Shown: positions 13,801-25,927, counted from the stretch's first letter. The stretch is DNA of 64,000 bases from Polytrichum commune (GCA_950295325.1 OX485805.1:47080758-47144757); one strand, 5' to 3'. Notes: generated by a model not told the origin, from the sequence alone. Translations and numbers: made by a program.

Positions 13801-16172
13801 GGCCTTCCGTTTATGTTTGCCATTTGCTGAAGAATCTTGAAGGCTTGTTCTGTCTCTCCCTTTGAAGCCAAATATCGAGGGCTTTCCGGAGTGAGATTGT
13901 AAAACAGGAGTAAAATTGCGAGAGGAACCGATGAAAGTGCAAGCAGCCACCTCCAACCCAAAGTGGGCATCACCGCCTGTACCGCGAATTCCATATAATC
14001 GTCAAAAATTGGACAATGTTCGTATCAAGTTTTCACCACCACATAGACTCTGGAAAAATCTCCAGACAGACACAGTAGAAATAAAACAATAAATTCCTTG
14101 TGTGAAGACATTAAAGAAGGTTACCTATATCATACAAGTTGCACTGTTTCTTTTTCCATTCACATAATGCCCAACACACTAATGAAATATCAAGTAGCAA
14201 GGAACCCAAAGGAGGAATCATATATCTTGACTACGGCGGATCTCCACATATGGCATGTCAATGAAGTTTTCAGTATTTTCTCAACCTTCACATTAGCAAC
14301 CGTAGGCTGTTAGACAATCGACTTGGCTAAGCATATAGGAAAGAAAATCCGAGCCATTCCCACCCATGCAAGTGCAGCCTCAGCAATCGAACCCAAAGTC
14401 CAAAATAAGTTGATGATAACCATCCAACGGCCACGATTGGTGGATGGAACAAATTCCATGAACCACGCTGAAATAACGGGACCCCCACCAAGTCCAACCC
14501 CAACTAACCCTCGCAGCACCATGAGTGTCAGGTAATTTGTGGATGCTGCACTTAATATGCCAGCTCCAAATGTCAAAACTGCAGTTGCAAAGAACCCAAA
14601 TCTGAAAACAAACACAATGACATGAGTTACTGATGTTGAAGGTAATGCAACATAAAATAAACCCCAAATTACCAATAATATCACGCCAACCATTGTTTGA
14701 TTGATTACCCAGTAGTGCACAAAAATTCTCTCCGCCTGGAGAGATAATTTTCGAAGTGGATATTGTAGCAGAATTGAGGGAGGGTCTACCAAACTCAAGC
14801 CACTTCTTGCTTGCTGACAAAGAACACCTTAGAAGTGGGTCTAACAGAAAACTGGGAGATCCTGAGACTTCAAATCTCATCACAACTCTTGATTCATTTA
14901 TAACCTTTTGTGTCAGAGGGCACACATGAATAGGAAGGTAAAGTAAGAGCATTTGGTTGAGAGCCAGGTTGCGTTTGTCTTGCACTACACTTGAAGGCCC
15001 GCGACCACACAAAAATCAATTTCAATGTTCCATGGTACGGCCATCCAGGTAACTTGGAAATTTTCAAACAACCATCTGGGAACTCAGGGGCTTGCTATTG
15101 GTGGAGATAGGTGCAGGCTGGCTTGATCACGCCTCTTCAAGGAGGGAGTACATTTTGAGGGCCCTCTAATTCTCAGGATGCCCGTTTCAGGATTACACAT
15201 AGAGTTTGAGCACATTGAAGATAAAGCAGCAACACCGCAATACACACTAATGGCAATATTGGGGTCATCTCTTTGATCACCCAATCTCTTTAATCACCCA
15301 AGTGGTGAACAAATCTATATACCTGAAGAGATAATTTTCTAAGTGGATGGTAAGAGTTATCCTCTAACTCACCCATGACTTTTGTCAAAACTCATTCATG
15401 ACATACGAAACCTTCCATGTCCCCAAAGTTTGCAGTGCATGCTTGGAGATTTGAACAAAAAACTTCTATATCAGTTCATTGAGAGTCAAACTCATTTTGG
15501 CATGTCAAGCGGTGCTAGAATGAGTTTGGCCCTCAATGAACCATAATAGGATCTTCACTGAAGTTCGAACACCACCTCCAGGCATGCACCACAAGCAGGA
15601 AGAAATAAACGATATTGCATGCAAAACAGCCAATAAAAAATTATAGGGGAACAATGCCCCAACATAGAGTGTATTATGTCAGATGAGTTAAAACTATTGA
15701 GTTAAAACATAACTCTTGGTTGAAAGGGTTTCCCAAACTCCAATGACTTCTCAGCAATGACACCTTACCGTCGGCCTTTTGAGTCTGATAGGACGCCCCA
15801 AGAATAAGCTCCAATCATCATTCCTCCAAACACAACACTTGCAATTAGGCTTTCCTGCCGACCAGAGAGACCCCATTCACTTTGCACAGCTGGTCCTACA
15901 AATGATAATAACATCATCTCCATTGCTTCAGCTGTCCATGACATTCCTGCATATGCCAGCAACCAAAGTTGGTACCGGCCAAACCCAACCTCCTTAATTG
16001 CATCCTCCACAGTGAAAGTTTTCCTTGCACCACTACTATTGCTTCCCTCCATCTGCGCATCACTACCAATCCCACTGCTTCGATTAGCTACAGATTCAAT
16101 TGGTCTTTCCTTTTCCGCAGGCTCTGCATCCACTTGAAAGGAAGGAATCAATGTCATCACATGTCTTTCCAT
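10818..16172 (-). CDS. MFS transporter, NiaP / organic cation transporter 7 / SVOP-like
   Basis: Twelve-helix major facilitator predicted to be a plasma-membrane or organelle solute transporter. The closest family I recognise is plant OCT7/NiaP and animal SVOP; plant NiaP moves nicotinate and related pyridines, but substrate here is inferred only from the family. Exons: 16172-15769, 14601-14364, 13976-13379, 12306-12104, 11060-10818. All phases match and give 561 residues. Visible hallmarks are the loop 2-3 signature [23 protein letters not shown] in helix 4, [18 protein letters not shown], and DWIGRKRS in loop 8-9. A polar loop of about 100 residues separates the two halves. The start is supported by an in-frame stop a few codons upstream. 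The gene is unusually rich in local tandem duplications in its introns, 3' end and upstream DNA, but the coding exons are intact. Confidence 0.93.
11140..11780. repeat. Tandem duplication (~320 bp, 2 copies) in the last transporter intron
   Basis: Landmarks 'atgccagaccttgtcgccct' at 11,151 and 'atgccagagctcgttgccct' at 11,470 begin two copies that stay alignable through 'gggccac(a/t)tcacacta' to a shared 'ccatccta...gtgg' end. Both copies are intronic. Confidence 0.8.
12319..12955. repeat. Tandem duplication (~316 bp, 2 copies) in transporter intron 3
   Basis: 'cacaagaaggttcacatgtt' occurs at 12,319 and 12,635. Both copies contain the same order of motifs: a 'ggtatatrggtgaatg' block, 'ttgttgggtatcacaa', 'attgatactagggcaatt' and 'agagccaaatggt'. 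A short internal 'ggtatcaa' motif repeats many times inside each copy. Confidence 0.85.
15098..15260. repeat. Dispersed repeat in transporter intron 1 (partner at 33,703-33,890)
   Basis: The ordered landmarks 'gcttg...ggagataggtgc', 'ttcaagg', 'gcccgtttcaggattacaca' and 'aatggcaatat' recur at 33,703-33,890 as 'ggagataagtgc', 'gcccgtttcatgattacata' and 'aatgacaatat'. The copies are diverged and have no coding potential. Element type unknown. Confidence 0.6.
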
Positions 16173-16387
16173 TTTCCCACTTTCTCATAGTATCCTCTAC
16201 TCAAAACTGTCAATCCCATGCACTAGAGCCGTCCAATTAGAGAATGGCCTATATTCTGCTACATGTGTTCGTTGCCACTCAAAATGGCAGAAAACTGCCA
16301 GGCTCACGTATTTGAATTTTTAAAGCAAAATCAATAAGTCTTCCATGTACAAACATTCTGCTCTTCCATTTCAATTTGGTATCTGAA

Positions 16388-16813
16388 GATGAGATTTATT
16401 CCACCCAGGCAATTTCATTAAAAAAGCATATTGATAGTGTTATAAGAAATCCTCAAATATATATTATAGGATTGCGAGTTATGCTTTCTCATTAATTGAC
16501 TCTTCATTTGATATGTTAACTCTTACATATACCCAGAAGGTCTAACATATTACTCTTATAATATGTTAGACCTTCTCTGGATGTGTATATAGATAGATGA
16601 AATTTATTACACCCAAGCAATTTCATCAAGGAAGCATATTGATATGTTATGAAAATTCATGACATTACTATGCATATCTTCTATCTACATACATTATTGA
16701 TTTACCAGTTATGCTTTCTCATTTATTTGAATCTTCATTTGATAAGTTAACTCTTACATTTACCCAGTTGGACCTTCTCTGGATGCATAGATAGATAGAT
16801 AGATAGATAGATA
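16388..16813. repeat. Tandem duplication (~208 bp) ending in a GATA microsatellite
   Basis: Two copies begin at 16,388 ('gatgagatttattccaccc') and 16,596 ('gatgaaatttattacaccc'). Each runs through 'gttatgctttctcatt' and 'aactcttaca' to 'ggaccttctctggatg' or its near match. A pure GATA run follows at 16,787-16,813. The block lies just upstream of the transporter start codon. Confidence 0.85.
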
Positions 16814-16987
16814 AACTTCAAGTCCAGTGTTAGTACTTTTTTGTGAAGTATTGCTGTAGGATTGAACAACACTGCTCAAAAGTGGATATGCAGATTACGC
16901 ACCCAGGTTTGCCCATTGCCTGTTCAGCAAATCCCTTCATTTAATTAAAAATGTTGATGGCACTCATATTCAAAGGTTGAACAGAAA

Positions 16988-17312
16988 TAACTAACCTTTC
17001 TGTTACGCCTTTTAGTTTGTCAAAGGCACGATGCTTTGAACTACTTCGAGAAAGCCCTTGCTCAAATGAATCTCTGCCCAATTTCCTTATTCCCCATATT
17101 TGTCCACTTTTATAATTGGCATGCCAAAAGCTTCTGGAGTGGCCAATTCTCTGGAAGTTCCTCTTTGCTCCTATACGACGGTAAACACTATATCTGCAGC
17201 CGGATTGCTCAAACTCCTGGTTCTGTCCTGCATTTAGCGCCCTTGCATTGGAGTTGGATAATGAAGGGCAACCTCGCCTAAGACAGCCATGACTTGCAAG
17301 CACTCTATTCAT
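16988..17312 (-). other. Unrecognised open frame, possibly a leader or unrelated exon
   Basis: An Arg/Ser-rich frame starting MNRVLASHGCLRRG is open for 108 codons up to a good donor (AAAG|GTTAGT at about 16,987). It is preceded by in-frame hydrophobic codons. The composition would suit a targeting peptide, but I recognise no family and could not find a following exon in frame. It may be part of an upstream transporter leader exon instead. Confidence 0.2.
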
Positions 17313-18059
17313 CAGGAGAATGCCTGCCGATGCTCCAGTAGTCGCCAGTGTGCTTGATCACAAGAAAAATTGTCTGTGAAACCTGAAACCATGATTGAAG
17401 TTCTCAACTAGATAAGTCACTGCAAACTGTCTCGATGTGTTCAACAGCAGAGCAAATACTTGCATGCAACATATATCCCCTGCATTCAGAAAGGTGGTCT
17501 AACCTCTAAAAAGTCTCTCATTTAGAAAAAGAAAATACCCTGAATAGCTTCAAAAGGTGCCAAGCCATAATTCAGATAATAAGAGATCCTTCTACAACAA
17601 TGGGCGCAATTACGCAGCAAGAAAATTGCATTCCTGTATCACCACTAAGAAACATGGGCAGAGTAGGATGCCAGATTGGTCCCCCTCTGTCAGGCATTAA
17701 CATACAGGAGAAAATGCACAGAAAATCGAAGAATTCTGACAAATACGCCATCGTTTCACAACAACACACTCGAATCCTAACCTCTCCTATGGTACTCAAA
17801 TGCATTACTATTCTTGATTGCTGTGTCGAAAAAACAGAGTCAGGTTGAATGTAAAGGACATGAAATTCTATTCATAGGTAATGAAGTGCTTCCCGGTACA
17901 TTTGGTTTCAATGTAGACACCCATATGCCCAAACTTATGCCTTCTACCGTTCTTGCCCAACCATTGATTTCTCTCCACATGACCATCCCCCTATGGTAAG
18001 CCTAAGCCTGGTCCAGCAGGCAATCAGGCTTCCTTCTGAGGATTTGTTCAACCCATCAT

Positions 18060-18930
18060 AAAATTGTTTATAATGGTGGTGCAAGTGCAAAATAGTCAAA
18101 AGGAATAATTTCAGTTGCATGAACCCATAGAATGACCTTTGGAGATAGACAATTCTTAGAGTTGAAGACACCCTAACCGTAGTCCATATGAATCACCATA
18201 GTCATGGTATTAACCTACACTTCGTTGAAGTCTTTTGAACTACCGAATCCCGGAATTTATACAAAAAAAAAACAGAAAATTAGTTACCACTACGAGAAGC
18301 ATTAGGAACGAGCTTTCAGAATCTTCCTGCGATTCTCCTCTAAGTATGGAAATCCATAATTCCTGTGTCTCCAAATTGAGCAAACATGCAACCGATACCC
18401 AACATTAACCCTCACCAATCCCTCACACTCAGACTTCATAGTGAAGTTTTTTGTAATTTCATCATCAATGCCCCAAAGCCATTGCAAGCAAGACAACAAT
18501 GATAATGCTTATAATGGCGGTGCAAGTGCAACATTGGCACAAAGGCTAAATTGCCATTGCATGATTGCATGGATTTTAAGACACCCTAACCGTAGTCCAT
18601 ATGAATTACCACAGTAAGGTATTAACCTATATTCTATGAAGTCTTTCGAACTCCCTAATCCAGGCAGTTTTTGCAAAGAAAACAGGAAAATAATCACCAC
18701 GTCAAACCACTAAGTAGAAGCTTCCAGAAGCTTCCTAGGGTTTTCTCTGATAATGGAAAACCTCAATTCCTGTTTCTTCAAATTGAGCAACCTAATACAA
18801 CCGATGTAACCAATACTCGACATTACCCCTCACCAGTCCTTCACACCCAGGCTTATGAGTGAGATTTTTGTAAATTCTTCCTCAATGCCCCAAATTCATT
18901 GCAATCGAGACCAAAATGATATTGGAACAG
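18060..18930. repeat. Tandem duplication (~415-440 bp, 2 copies) upstream of the transporter
   Basis: Copy 1 begins near 18,069 ('ataatggtggtgcaagtgca') and copy 2 near 18,511 ('ataatggcggtgcaagtgca'). Both contain 'cctaaccgtagtccatatga', 'gaagtcttt(t/c)gaact', 'tttctcaaat'-like and 'tcaatgccccaaa' landmarks in the same order. No ORF is shared between them. Confidence 0.85.
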
Positions 18931-19244
18931 CAACTCATCGTTCGCAGAGACCAATTTGAGGGCAATTTGAACAGAGATTACCTCCGAAATGCACGACAAT
19001 ACCACAGCAATTGAGCAATGCCGAATGCGATAGTGTGAGCGTGACAGCGCGGACAACTCTGTTGGTAGAATTTTGTGGAGTTGAGACCGGTAAGTTACCT
19101 TGTTGAAAAGATAAGTCAGCAACAAAATTGAGTGCGTGCATGCGATTCTGCTCACTTTCTTTCTCTTTGGCTGCGGGGATGAGAAACTTGGCAGCAATCG
19201 CAGAACTCGAGTTCAATCGCATCATGCCCACAAAGAGAACACAC

Positions 19245-19790
19245 CTCATTGGCGCCACGTCATTGTGTCCACCTGGCATGTCAATGGACCCACGTAAGCT
19301 AAGGTCTTCTATATATGTATACTATAAATAGCATCGTTAACTTGATAGTGTGATTTTACAGTGTTGACAAGTTGTGGTTCTCAAAGTTACTAAAAGGGGT
19401 GCTTTAGATTGGGGGGTCCATGGTCCAAGAACATAGGGACCAATTTAAAGCAAGTTGAGGTAAATTAAACGTACCTTCCGAAAATGATTCACCCAAACAT
19501 TGAAGTAAAACCACCCTAAGATAAAGTCAAATTCAAACGTTATGCCACATCATCGTGTCCACTTGACCTATCATTGGGCCCACTTTTGCACTACACTAAA
19601 ATAAGCTTATTTATTAATGTGACTTGGATATGAATGAATAGTACTTACTGTGATTTTAATGTATTGACTTGCGGTTGTCAAGCTACTAATGTAAAGCTAA
19701 ATTTGCACATTACGCCACATCATTGTGTCCACGTGGCAAGATAGTGGGCCCCACGTAGCCTTAGCCCCCTTTTACACTACATCATTGCTT
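19245..19790. repeat. Triplicated short motif block with G-box-like core
   Basis: 'ccac(g/a)tcatygtgtccac' followed within 25 bp by 'ggrcccac' occurs near 19,256, 19,546 and 19,712. The third copy contains CACGTGGC, a G-box-like sequence. A TATAAATA string lies at about 19,323. The repeats are upstream of the transporter; any regulatory role is inference. Confidence 0.5.
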
Positions 19791-20658
19791 GGAATGGTTC
19801 GCTTAACATCCACTTTACACTTGTGCTTTCACCTTGGGAGCTTCAACGTTTTACCGAGCTTCCAACACATATATAGACGGTGCCCTTGGTAGATTCCATT
19901 GGGGATGATTACGAAACGCTCAATGGAGGCCGTTTTGAAATCTCGGTCAATATTCTAAGCTAGCTCACCGAGGTTGTTTTGGAATATCAAAGAGTTTGAG
20001 CTCTCGTTTGGTTGGTGGGCCCCGAGCCAATGGGCTTTCAAGCATTTTGGCAACTTGTCATGAACTCCGTTTTGTTAGTACCATGGCCCCCCTTGATATC
20101 TCCCTTTTAGCATGGCACTTTACATTTGCTTGATGAAAGCTCGAGCATTGGTCAAGATCTCGCCCTTTTGTTTATGTATGCAATGGCAATTTTAACACTT
20201 TACATGTCAAATCGTGATTTTGTTTATGTAACACGCCGTCTTTTTTCACTTCAAAAGTGGGTTCACCGGTATTGCAAATGACACCACACTATGGTGGTTT
20301 GAACTTTGGATTACTTGAACGATTGTCCGAATTGCAAGGTCGAGCTCTCACCTTGAATATCGGTGGGGCCTTGGTGTTCACTTTTGGAAGAAAAAGAATG
20401 GACAAAAACTCTAGCCCGCCTCATTCTCCCCTCCCCTTTCCAAGCAACAAGGAAGTGGTCAACCAACAAATTGTAGGGAGACTTATCCAAAGCTATGTAA
20501 GCATAGTTCAATATCGTATGCTATGGCAATTGACATGTGGATGTATTATGCAAGATTTTAACGAGGAGGCTAGTAGCTTCTTGCCCATGTGTATTGATTG
20601 TTATAAATATCCACAATCTACAATAGTACAAGTTTGTGGGTTTGTGAGTCGAGTTGGC
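19791..20658. other. Intergenic with an unassigned plus-strand ORF
   Basis: An open frame of 138 codons (20,257-20,673) has no recognisable domain, and its last codons run into the MITE at 20,662. I treat it as chance or a decayed gene fragment. Nothing else is visible here. Confidence 0.3.
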
Positions 20659-20661
20659 TTA

Positions 20662-21202
20662 GGGCCGCTTTAATTTACACCTAGAGGTCGGGCCAATTCC
20701 CCTTGAGGCCGATTTGCATGAAATTTCAGTCCCTTTTGGGTTGGAGGTCGGCCTAAACTACACATTATAATAAGATTCTAATGGGGGCCAATTTTCCCAT
20801 ATGTAAAGCCTTAGGGCCAAGAAGCTAGGCCGATTCAATAAATCTAGCATAATCCAACGGATCTAGCATAATCTAGCATAGAGCCGTTCATATTTCCACA
20901 TAATCCAATGGATACGATTTGCTAAAAAAAACATGTTTTATTAAAGAAATATTTTTTTAATTGAAATTTGAAATTGGTCCCGAGGTCAAGAATTGGCCTT
21001 CCATTTTGGGTGCACCCAATTCAATGAGTTGGGGCCGTGTCATACCATGCATTTTTTGATTAAAAAATTCAGACCACCAAATCGACCCGGCCTCTAGGTG
21101 TGAAGCGCTTGGGGTCGATTTCAGCCTTTTGACCAATCACAAGTGAGGATTTCAAACCTCTTACACAACAAATTGCCCCAGCCTCTAGGTGTAAAGCGGT
21201 CT
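20662..21202. mobile_element. PIF/Harbinger-like MITE (541 bp, TSD TTA)
   Basis: The left end GGGCCGCTTTA and the right end read in reverse (AGACCGCTTTACACC) form an inverted repeat that continues through ACACCTAGAGG on both sides. The flanks are TTA at 20,659-20,661 and TTA at 21,203-21,205. A 3-bp TWA target duplication with a G-rich terminus is the PIF/Harbinger pattern. There is no transposase, so the element is non-autonomous. A second internal partial terminus near 21,090 suggests a rearranged or nested copy. Confidence 0.7.
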
Positions 21203-21706
21203 TTAGATATCATAGATCATGGGCCGACAATATGGTGCATGCCACTCCATTTTATTAAATTAGCATTGTGTTGGTATAAGTGAGAGTCTTCAATGGCAAT
21301 GAGATTGGAAACAATCCATTATTTTATAAATACCATATAACTGGTACTAATTGGCACATTATATATCATGCATAACGACATGGTCTTTTTCTAGTGTAAA
21401 ATGTATACAAGCATTTAACATGTGCACAAACCAATTGCATCATTGTAGACTTTGCAAATAACAAAGGCCTTGTAACAGGTTTTTGATGTGTGATTTGAAG
21501 TAAAGTAAGAGGAGAGTTTGCAAATTTGATGAACGGTTTTACTATGTTGATATCATTCATTTGATCTAAATTATGATAGTCAATATCTTTGAATTGACAT
21601 GCCCAATCAAGTCATCAAGGAATACACTATTGATATTTCGACGATACATGCTTGCACACGAGATAAAGTTTGCCAAATTCACAATAAGGTTTTCCATGTC
21701 ATAGTG

Positions 21707-23422
21707 GCCCCGGGCTAGATCATATCTTCATTCGGCTGGGCCCCGCCCTTCTCACGTCTCCTTCAATGCCTAATCGTCCTGCCCGCACCTGCATGGGAAC
21801 TCTTCCTCGTTGGGAACCAATGTGACAATACCCATTCAAAATTACAAATATTCAAGTTGACATCGCTTTCATTATTCCCAAGTTAACTGATGGAGGTTCT
21901 TCACATGCCAAAGGAGCTTAGTGACTTAATTGACCGGGTATGGTCACATAGATTCCCAACAGGGAAGAGTTCCCATGCAGGTGTGGGCAAGAATACCGGA
22001 CATTGAAGGAGGCGTGGGAGGGGCGGGGCCTAGTCGAATGAAGATGTGATATAGCCCGAAGCCCACACAAACATAGGAGGAAATGACCAAACATATGCAC
22101 TAGCCAAACAAGGACATGAGTTAGACCACATAGATGCCGCAATCCCATATGAACATGCACACCCTACACCATACTACTTACAAAAAGATTGGTGGCATTC
22201 TATGGAAGAAACACCTGACAAAGGCCCCATAAGGCACCTTAGTAAACACATTTTCAAACATGACAATGAACACAACTTAACAATTATAGCAAATCAAACA
22301 CACCAACTACACAAATGGCTTGAAAATGATGACATTGATAAAGTATTATCAAACGACTTATGGACGAACCCCGCCATCACAGATAAACAAAAAACATGCT
22401 TAATTAAATTCCGAACTGGACAATATGTGGGCCACACTAGAAAAAAAATTCTTCTTTGGCAAAGAGGCCTTCCCATCAAGAACATGCCCTATCTGCAACT
22501 CAACAAATGCGGACACATGGTTACGCATACTACTTAAATGCAAACAACAGCACATCCATGCACTAATAACAAAAAGACATAACAAAGTTGTATGGGAAAT
22601 ACGCAAACTCATCCTATCAAATAAAATAGCAAGACACTATACATTAATGAATGCATGAACGCATAATGAAATACCCCAAGAAAACACAATCCCACCATGG
22701 CTACTCCCATTTACATGCAATGCTCAAATATGCCATTGCAACGCTAGGCTTAAACCGACATAATGTGCATCATAGGCCATCCACACAACCGCCCCCCACC
22801 ATAAACCCCCACACCTGATATCACCATACAATTCATAGAATTTGCATATTGTAATGATAGATTTGTTGCCGAAACCCTCGATAGAAAAATCACAAAGTAC
22901 CAACCACTCATCGACAACATCATAGCAAAGGGTTGGAACGTAGCCCCACTCATAGTATTAGTCGCAGGAGCAAGAGGCACTACACACATCCCATCAATGA
23001 AAAAACTAGAAACAACGCTCAAACTCCCTATCACAAAAATAAAAGACACATTTAAACAAATTAACATAATTGCCACGCAATATGCACACTCCATATTAGT
23101 CCACAAACGAAGGCTAGAAAACTGATAAACTATCAATGATCTCCAAAACCTCTCATAAATAAATTAGCTACCAACTCACTACAACCCCCCTCCTCCCATT
23201 AAACTAACCCAAACAGGGCCCACACATGCTAACCGACTACCGGAATTGTCTTCTGGTTACTAAATATAATGTCTATGTCCTGCAAAGGGCGAAGTAGTTT
23301 TACATCCAAAGTTACTGCCGTAAGGCACAGCCTAGGATGTTCTACAAACAAACACTTTATTCACTCCGGCCTCCTATGGAGACCGGAGTTCTTCTTCTTC
23401 TTCTTCTGATCTAGCCCGGGGC
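21707..23422. mobile_element. Mutator-type MITE, copy 1, interrupted by a retrotransposon
   Basis: Inverted arms of about 120 bp run 21,707-21,830 and about 21,940-22,062; the true right tip is at 23,407-23,422. Outer ends are GCCCCGGGCTAGATC and its reverse complement. The flanking 9-bp duplications are GTCATAGTG (21,698-21,706) and GTCATAATG (23,423-23,431). Long terminal inverted repeats with 9-bp duplications are diagnostic of Mutator-like elements. No transposase is present. The right tip is split by a later insertion at 22,063-23,406. Confidence 0.85.
22063..23406 (+). pseudogene. 5'-truncated non-LTR retrotransposon (RNase H + zinc knuckle + restriction-like endonuclease)
   Basis: Only the 3' part of a LINE-type ORF remains. 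It starts inside an RNase H-like C-terminus (AHTNIGGND, YALAKQGHELDH). A CPIC...DTWLRILLKC zinc-knuckle segment follows, then RHNKVVWEIRK, KPD-I and KY-PL-D-I blocks resembling the restriction-like endonuclease of R2/CRE/Dualen-class elements. The element is dead: a frame change lies near 22,440, a stop follows LMNA near 22,658, one base is missing at the endonuclease KPD motif (about 22,757), and the expected knuckle histidine reads Arg. It ends in a (TTC)n tail at 23,390-23,406. A 16-bp target duplication (22,047-22,062 and 23,407-23,422, 3 mismatches) brackets it. Confidence 0.8.
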
Positions 23423-23431
23423 GTCATAATG

Positions 23432-25280
23432 AGACACTGAATTTCCAGCATGAAGGCCACATTTGTGTATTTGAATCTAATAATAACTAATTAAAAGCAA
23501 GTGACAACTAGATATGTATCTTCAAAGACATTAGAAATCCCTTTCCCCCCCGCCCCCAAATTACTTGTAGGGACCACCTCCAGTACGAGGCAATAGCACT
23601 TGTCTTGTAACCTTGCTCAATGAACCTACTTTAAATTTACATATGAACTCACATCTATGATCTCTCTCTCTCTAGAGTAAATACTATGCAAGAGATTTAC
23701 CGAGAATAATTATCTAGCAAATCTTAACTACTCAAATCTACCCACGATGATGATAGCGGTATCTAGCACTTGATGTACTTATCAATGCTCATAACAATAA
23801 ACAATTCCACTACCCCTTGGGTTAGGGTTTTATGGGATTTGCCTTAGTTAGGTATCCCGATATAAACCTAGTACACTTGAGTGGCAAATCTTTTTCACTT
23901 GGCCCATGTGAAAGTAGGTGGGAGGTCTTGTTATACTTGAACATTATAGTAAATACGTGTTAAGCATGTGAACACTTCATGCTAATCAACAAGGGAGTAG
24001 TTTTTTTTTAAATCTTCCGATGCTCGATATGGCAAAAGGAACACGTGTCGAATGCTCTTGATGTCTCAACATTAAGAGAATCGTTGTTTTCAATGTACTT
24101 GAATTGTGGAACGGGTGTGGGACATGGACAATGACCGAGTCTTGACGTGGACACATGTCAAACGCTATTCTAACACACCTTATGTATGTGTTGGGATGGC
24201 ACGGATGCATGCGAGGCATACTATTCACACCCTAAATGCATAAGACATCATATTACTATCATATTAACTTTTACATGTACTTGGGGGATTTTTATTGTTG
24301 AATTCTATTACAATATTGTCTTGTTGCCATATGGTTACTCGGTGACATACTTTCATTAGTCGAGTTGTACCTTACTCTAGTTGATTTGACCATTGATTGT
24401 TGAAAACCCTAAATATGCTTACTTTTGGTGCCATAAACCTCCAAACAAGTACATAGCATGTTTTGTGCACATTTGAATCCTAAGTGCAATAGAATGAGCA
24501 TATCATTTGAAACATTTTATTCATACACTTGAGCATGAAATGAACTTGGGCATGTCTTGAAAGGGAAATACAATCCCACCCACCCATCCACCTTTGTCTT
24601 ATCATTGATGAAGGAATAGAAGCATTTAGCCTCTCTCTCTCCGTGTGAAACATTGAATGGAGGTAGTCTTAGGTCTTATGTGACAATCAATAAAATGAGA
24701 GATTTCATTTAAATTTTCATATACAACGAGTTTTCAAGGTCGTATTCTTGTGATGTGCACATCTTGCTCAACACGTTGACTCTAAATGAATAAAATCAAA
24801 CGTATGTGTTGTAGCTCTTCTCAAGATCTTTCCAAGAAACTTTCACCTATCAAATTTAGCTCGTGCATTTCAATGGACTTGAAATTTCACATCTTATGAC
24901 ATGTTATTGTGGATTTTTTTGGGTAAGAAGTTGGTATATTGTCTGATTGGTTGGGCTATCCCAAGTAAAATACCTCTTCATCTATAGTGTGTAGGGACTT
25001 GGTGATAACAAGAGCCTATGATGAAGACAAGAGAAGACAAGAGAATGGTCAAACATGATTTTGTAATAAAAAAAAGTATTTTTTGGGCTTATAATTAAAA
25101 AAACATCACATTCATTTTTTGGTGCATGGTCATTCCTCTTGATCCACATTTGGTTTACACCTAGTGAAGGGCCCAAAGGCTTTGTATTACAATTTTTAAA
25201 GAAATGAGACCATGGAAGTTGGACCATGAAGTCATATCATGGAAAAGGCCCTAAGTGGATAAATAAATAAATAAATCATA
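23432..25280. other. Intergenic, AT-rich, no gene
   Basis: No supported exon, RNA gene or terminal-repeat structure. It contains a C-rich patch near 23,546-23,556 and short CT runs. The rest looks like decayed non-coding DNA. Confidence 0.5.
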
Positions 25281-25514
25281 GTTGGGGGCATATAACTACC
25301 ACAAATTTCACAATTATGATACATCAATGTACCCAACACCATTTGGGAAGACCTATACGATCATTAATTTGACTGAGCACGAGAATCCTTTGTTTGACAA
25401 TGAGCAAAACATTCACATAAGCTCCAAAATTGATGTGAGAAAGTGGCTATGGCCTCAACTTGGATGTGTTAACTGCCTTGTACTAATGACGTATTTGATA
25501 TCCTAGGAGAAGTG

Positions 25515-25870
25515 GCCCCGGGCTAGATCACATCTTCGTTTGGTTGGGCCCCGCCCCTCCCACACCTCCTTCACTGCCCAATCTTCTTGCTTGCACTTGT
25601 GCGGGAACTCTTCCATATTGGGAACCAATGTGACAACACGCGGTCGCTTAAACCATTAAGCTCCTTTTGCATGTGAAGGGACTTCATCAATTAACTTGGA
25701 AATAATGAAAGTGATGTCAACTTGAATATTTATAATTTAGACCATGTAATGTCACATTGGTTTCCAATGAGAAGGAGTTCCCATGCACGTGTGGGCAGGA
25801 AGACCAGGCAATGAAAGAGGCGTGGGAGGGGTGGGACCCAACCAAATGAAGATGTGATCTAGCCCCGGAC
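25515..25870. mobile_element. Mutator-type MITE, copy 2 (356 bp), opposite orientation
   Basis: Same terminal sequence (GCCCCGGGCTAGATC) and about 120-bp arms as the element at 21,707. The centre is the reverse complement of that copy, so it sits in the opposite orientation. Flanks are GGAGAAGTG (25,506-25,514) and GAAGAAGTG (25,871-25,879), a 9-bp duplication with one change. Confidence 0.85.
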
Positions 25871-25927
25871 GAAGAAGTGGGCTAGTTGAAAAGGAATAAA
25901 AAATGGTCTGATATGACCTTAAACAAC

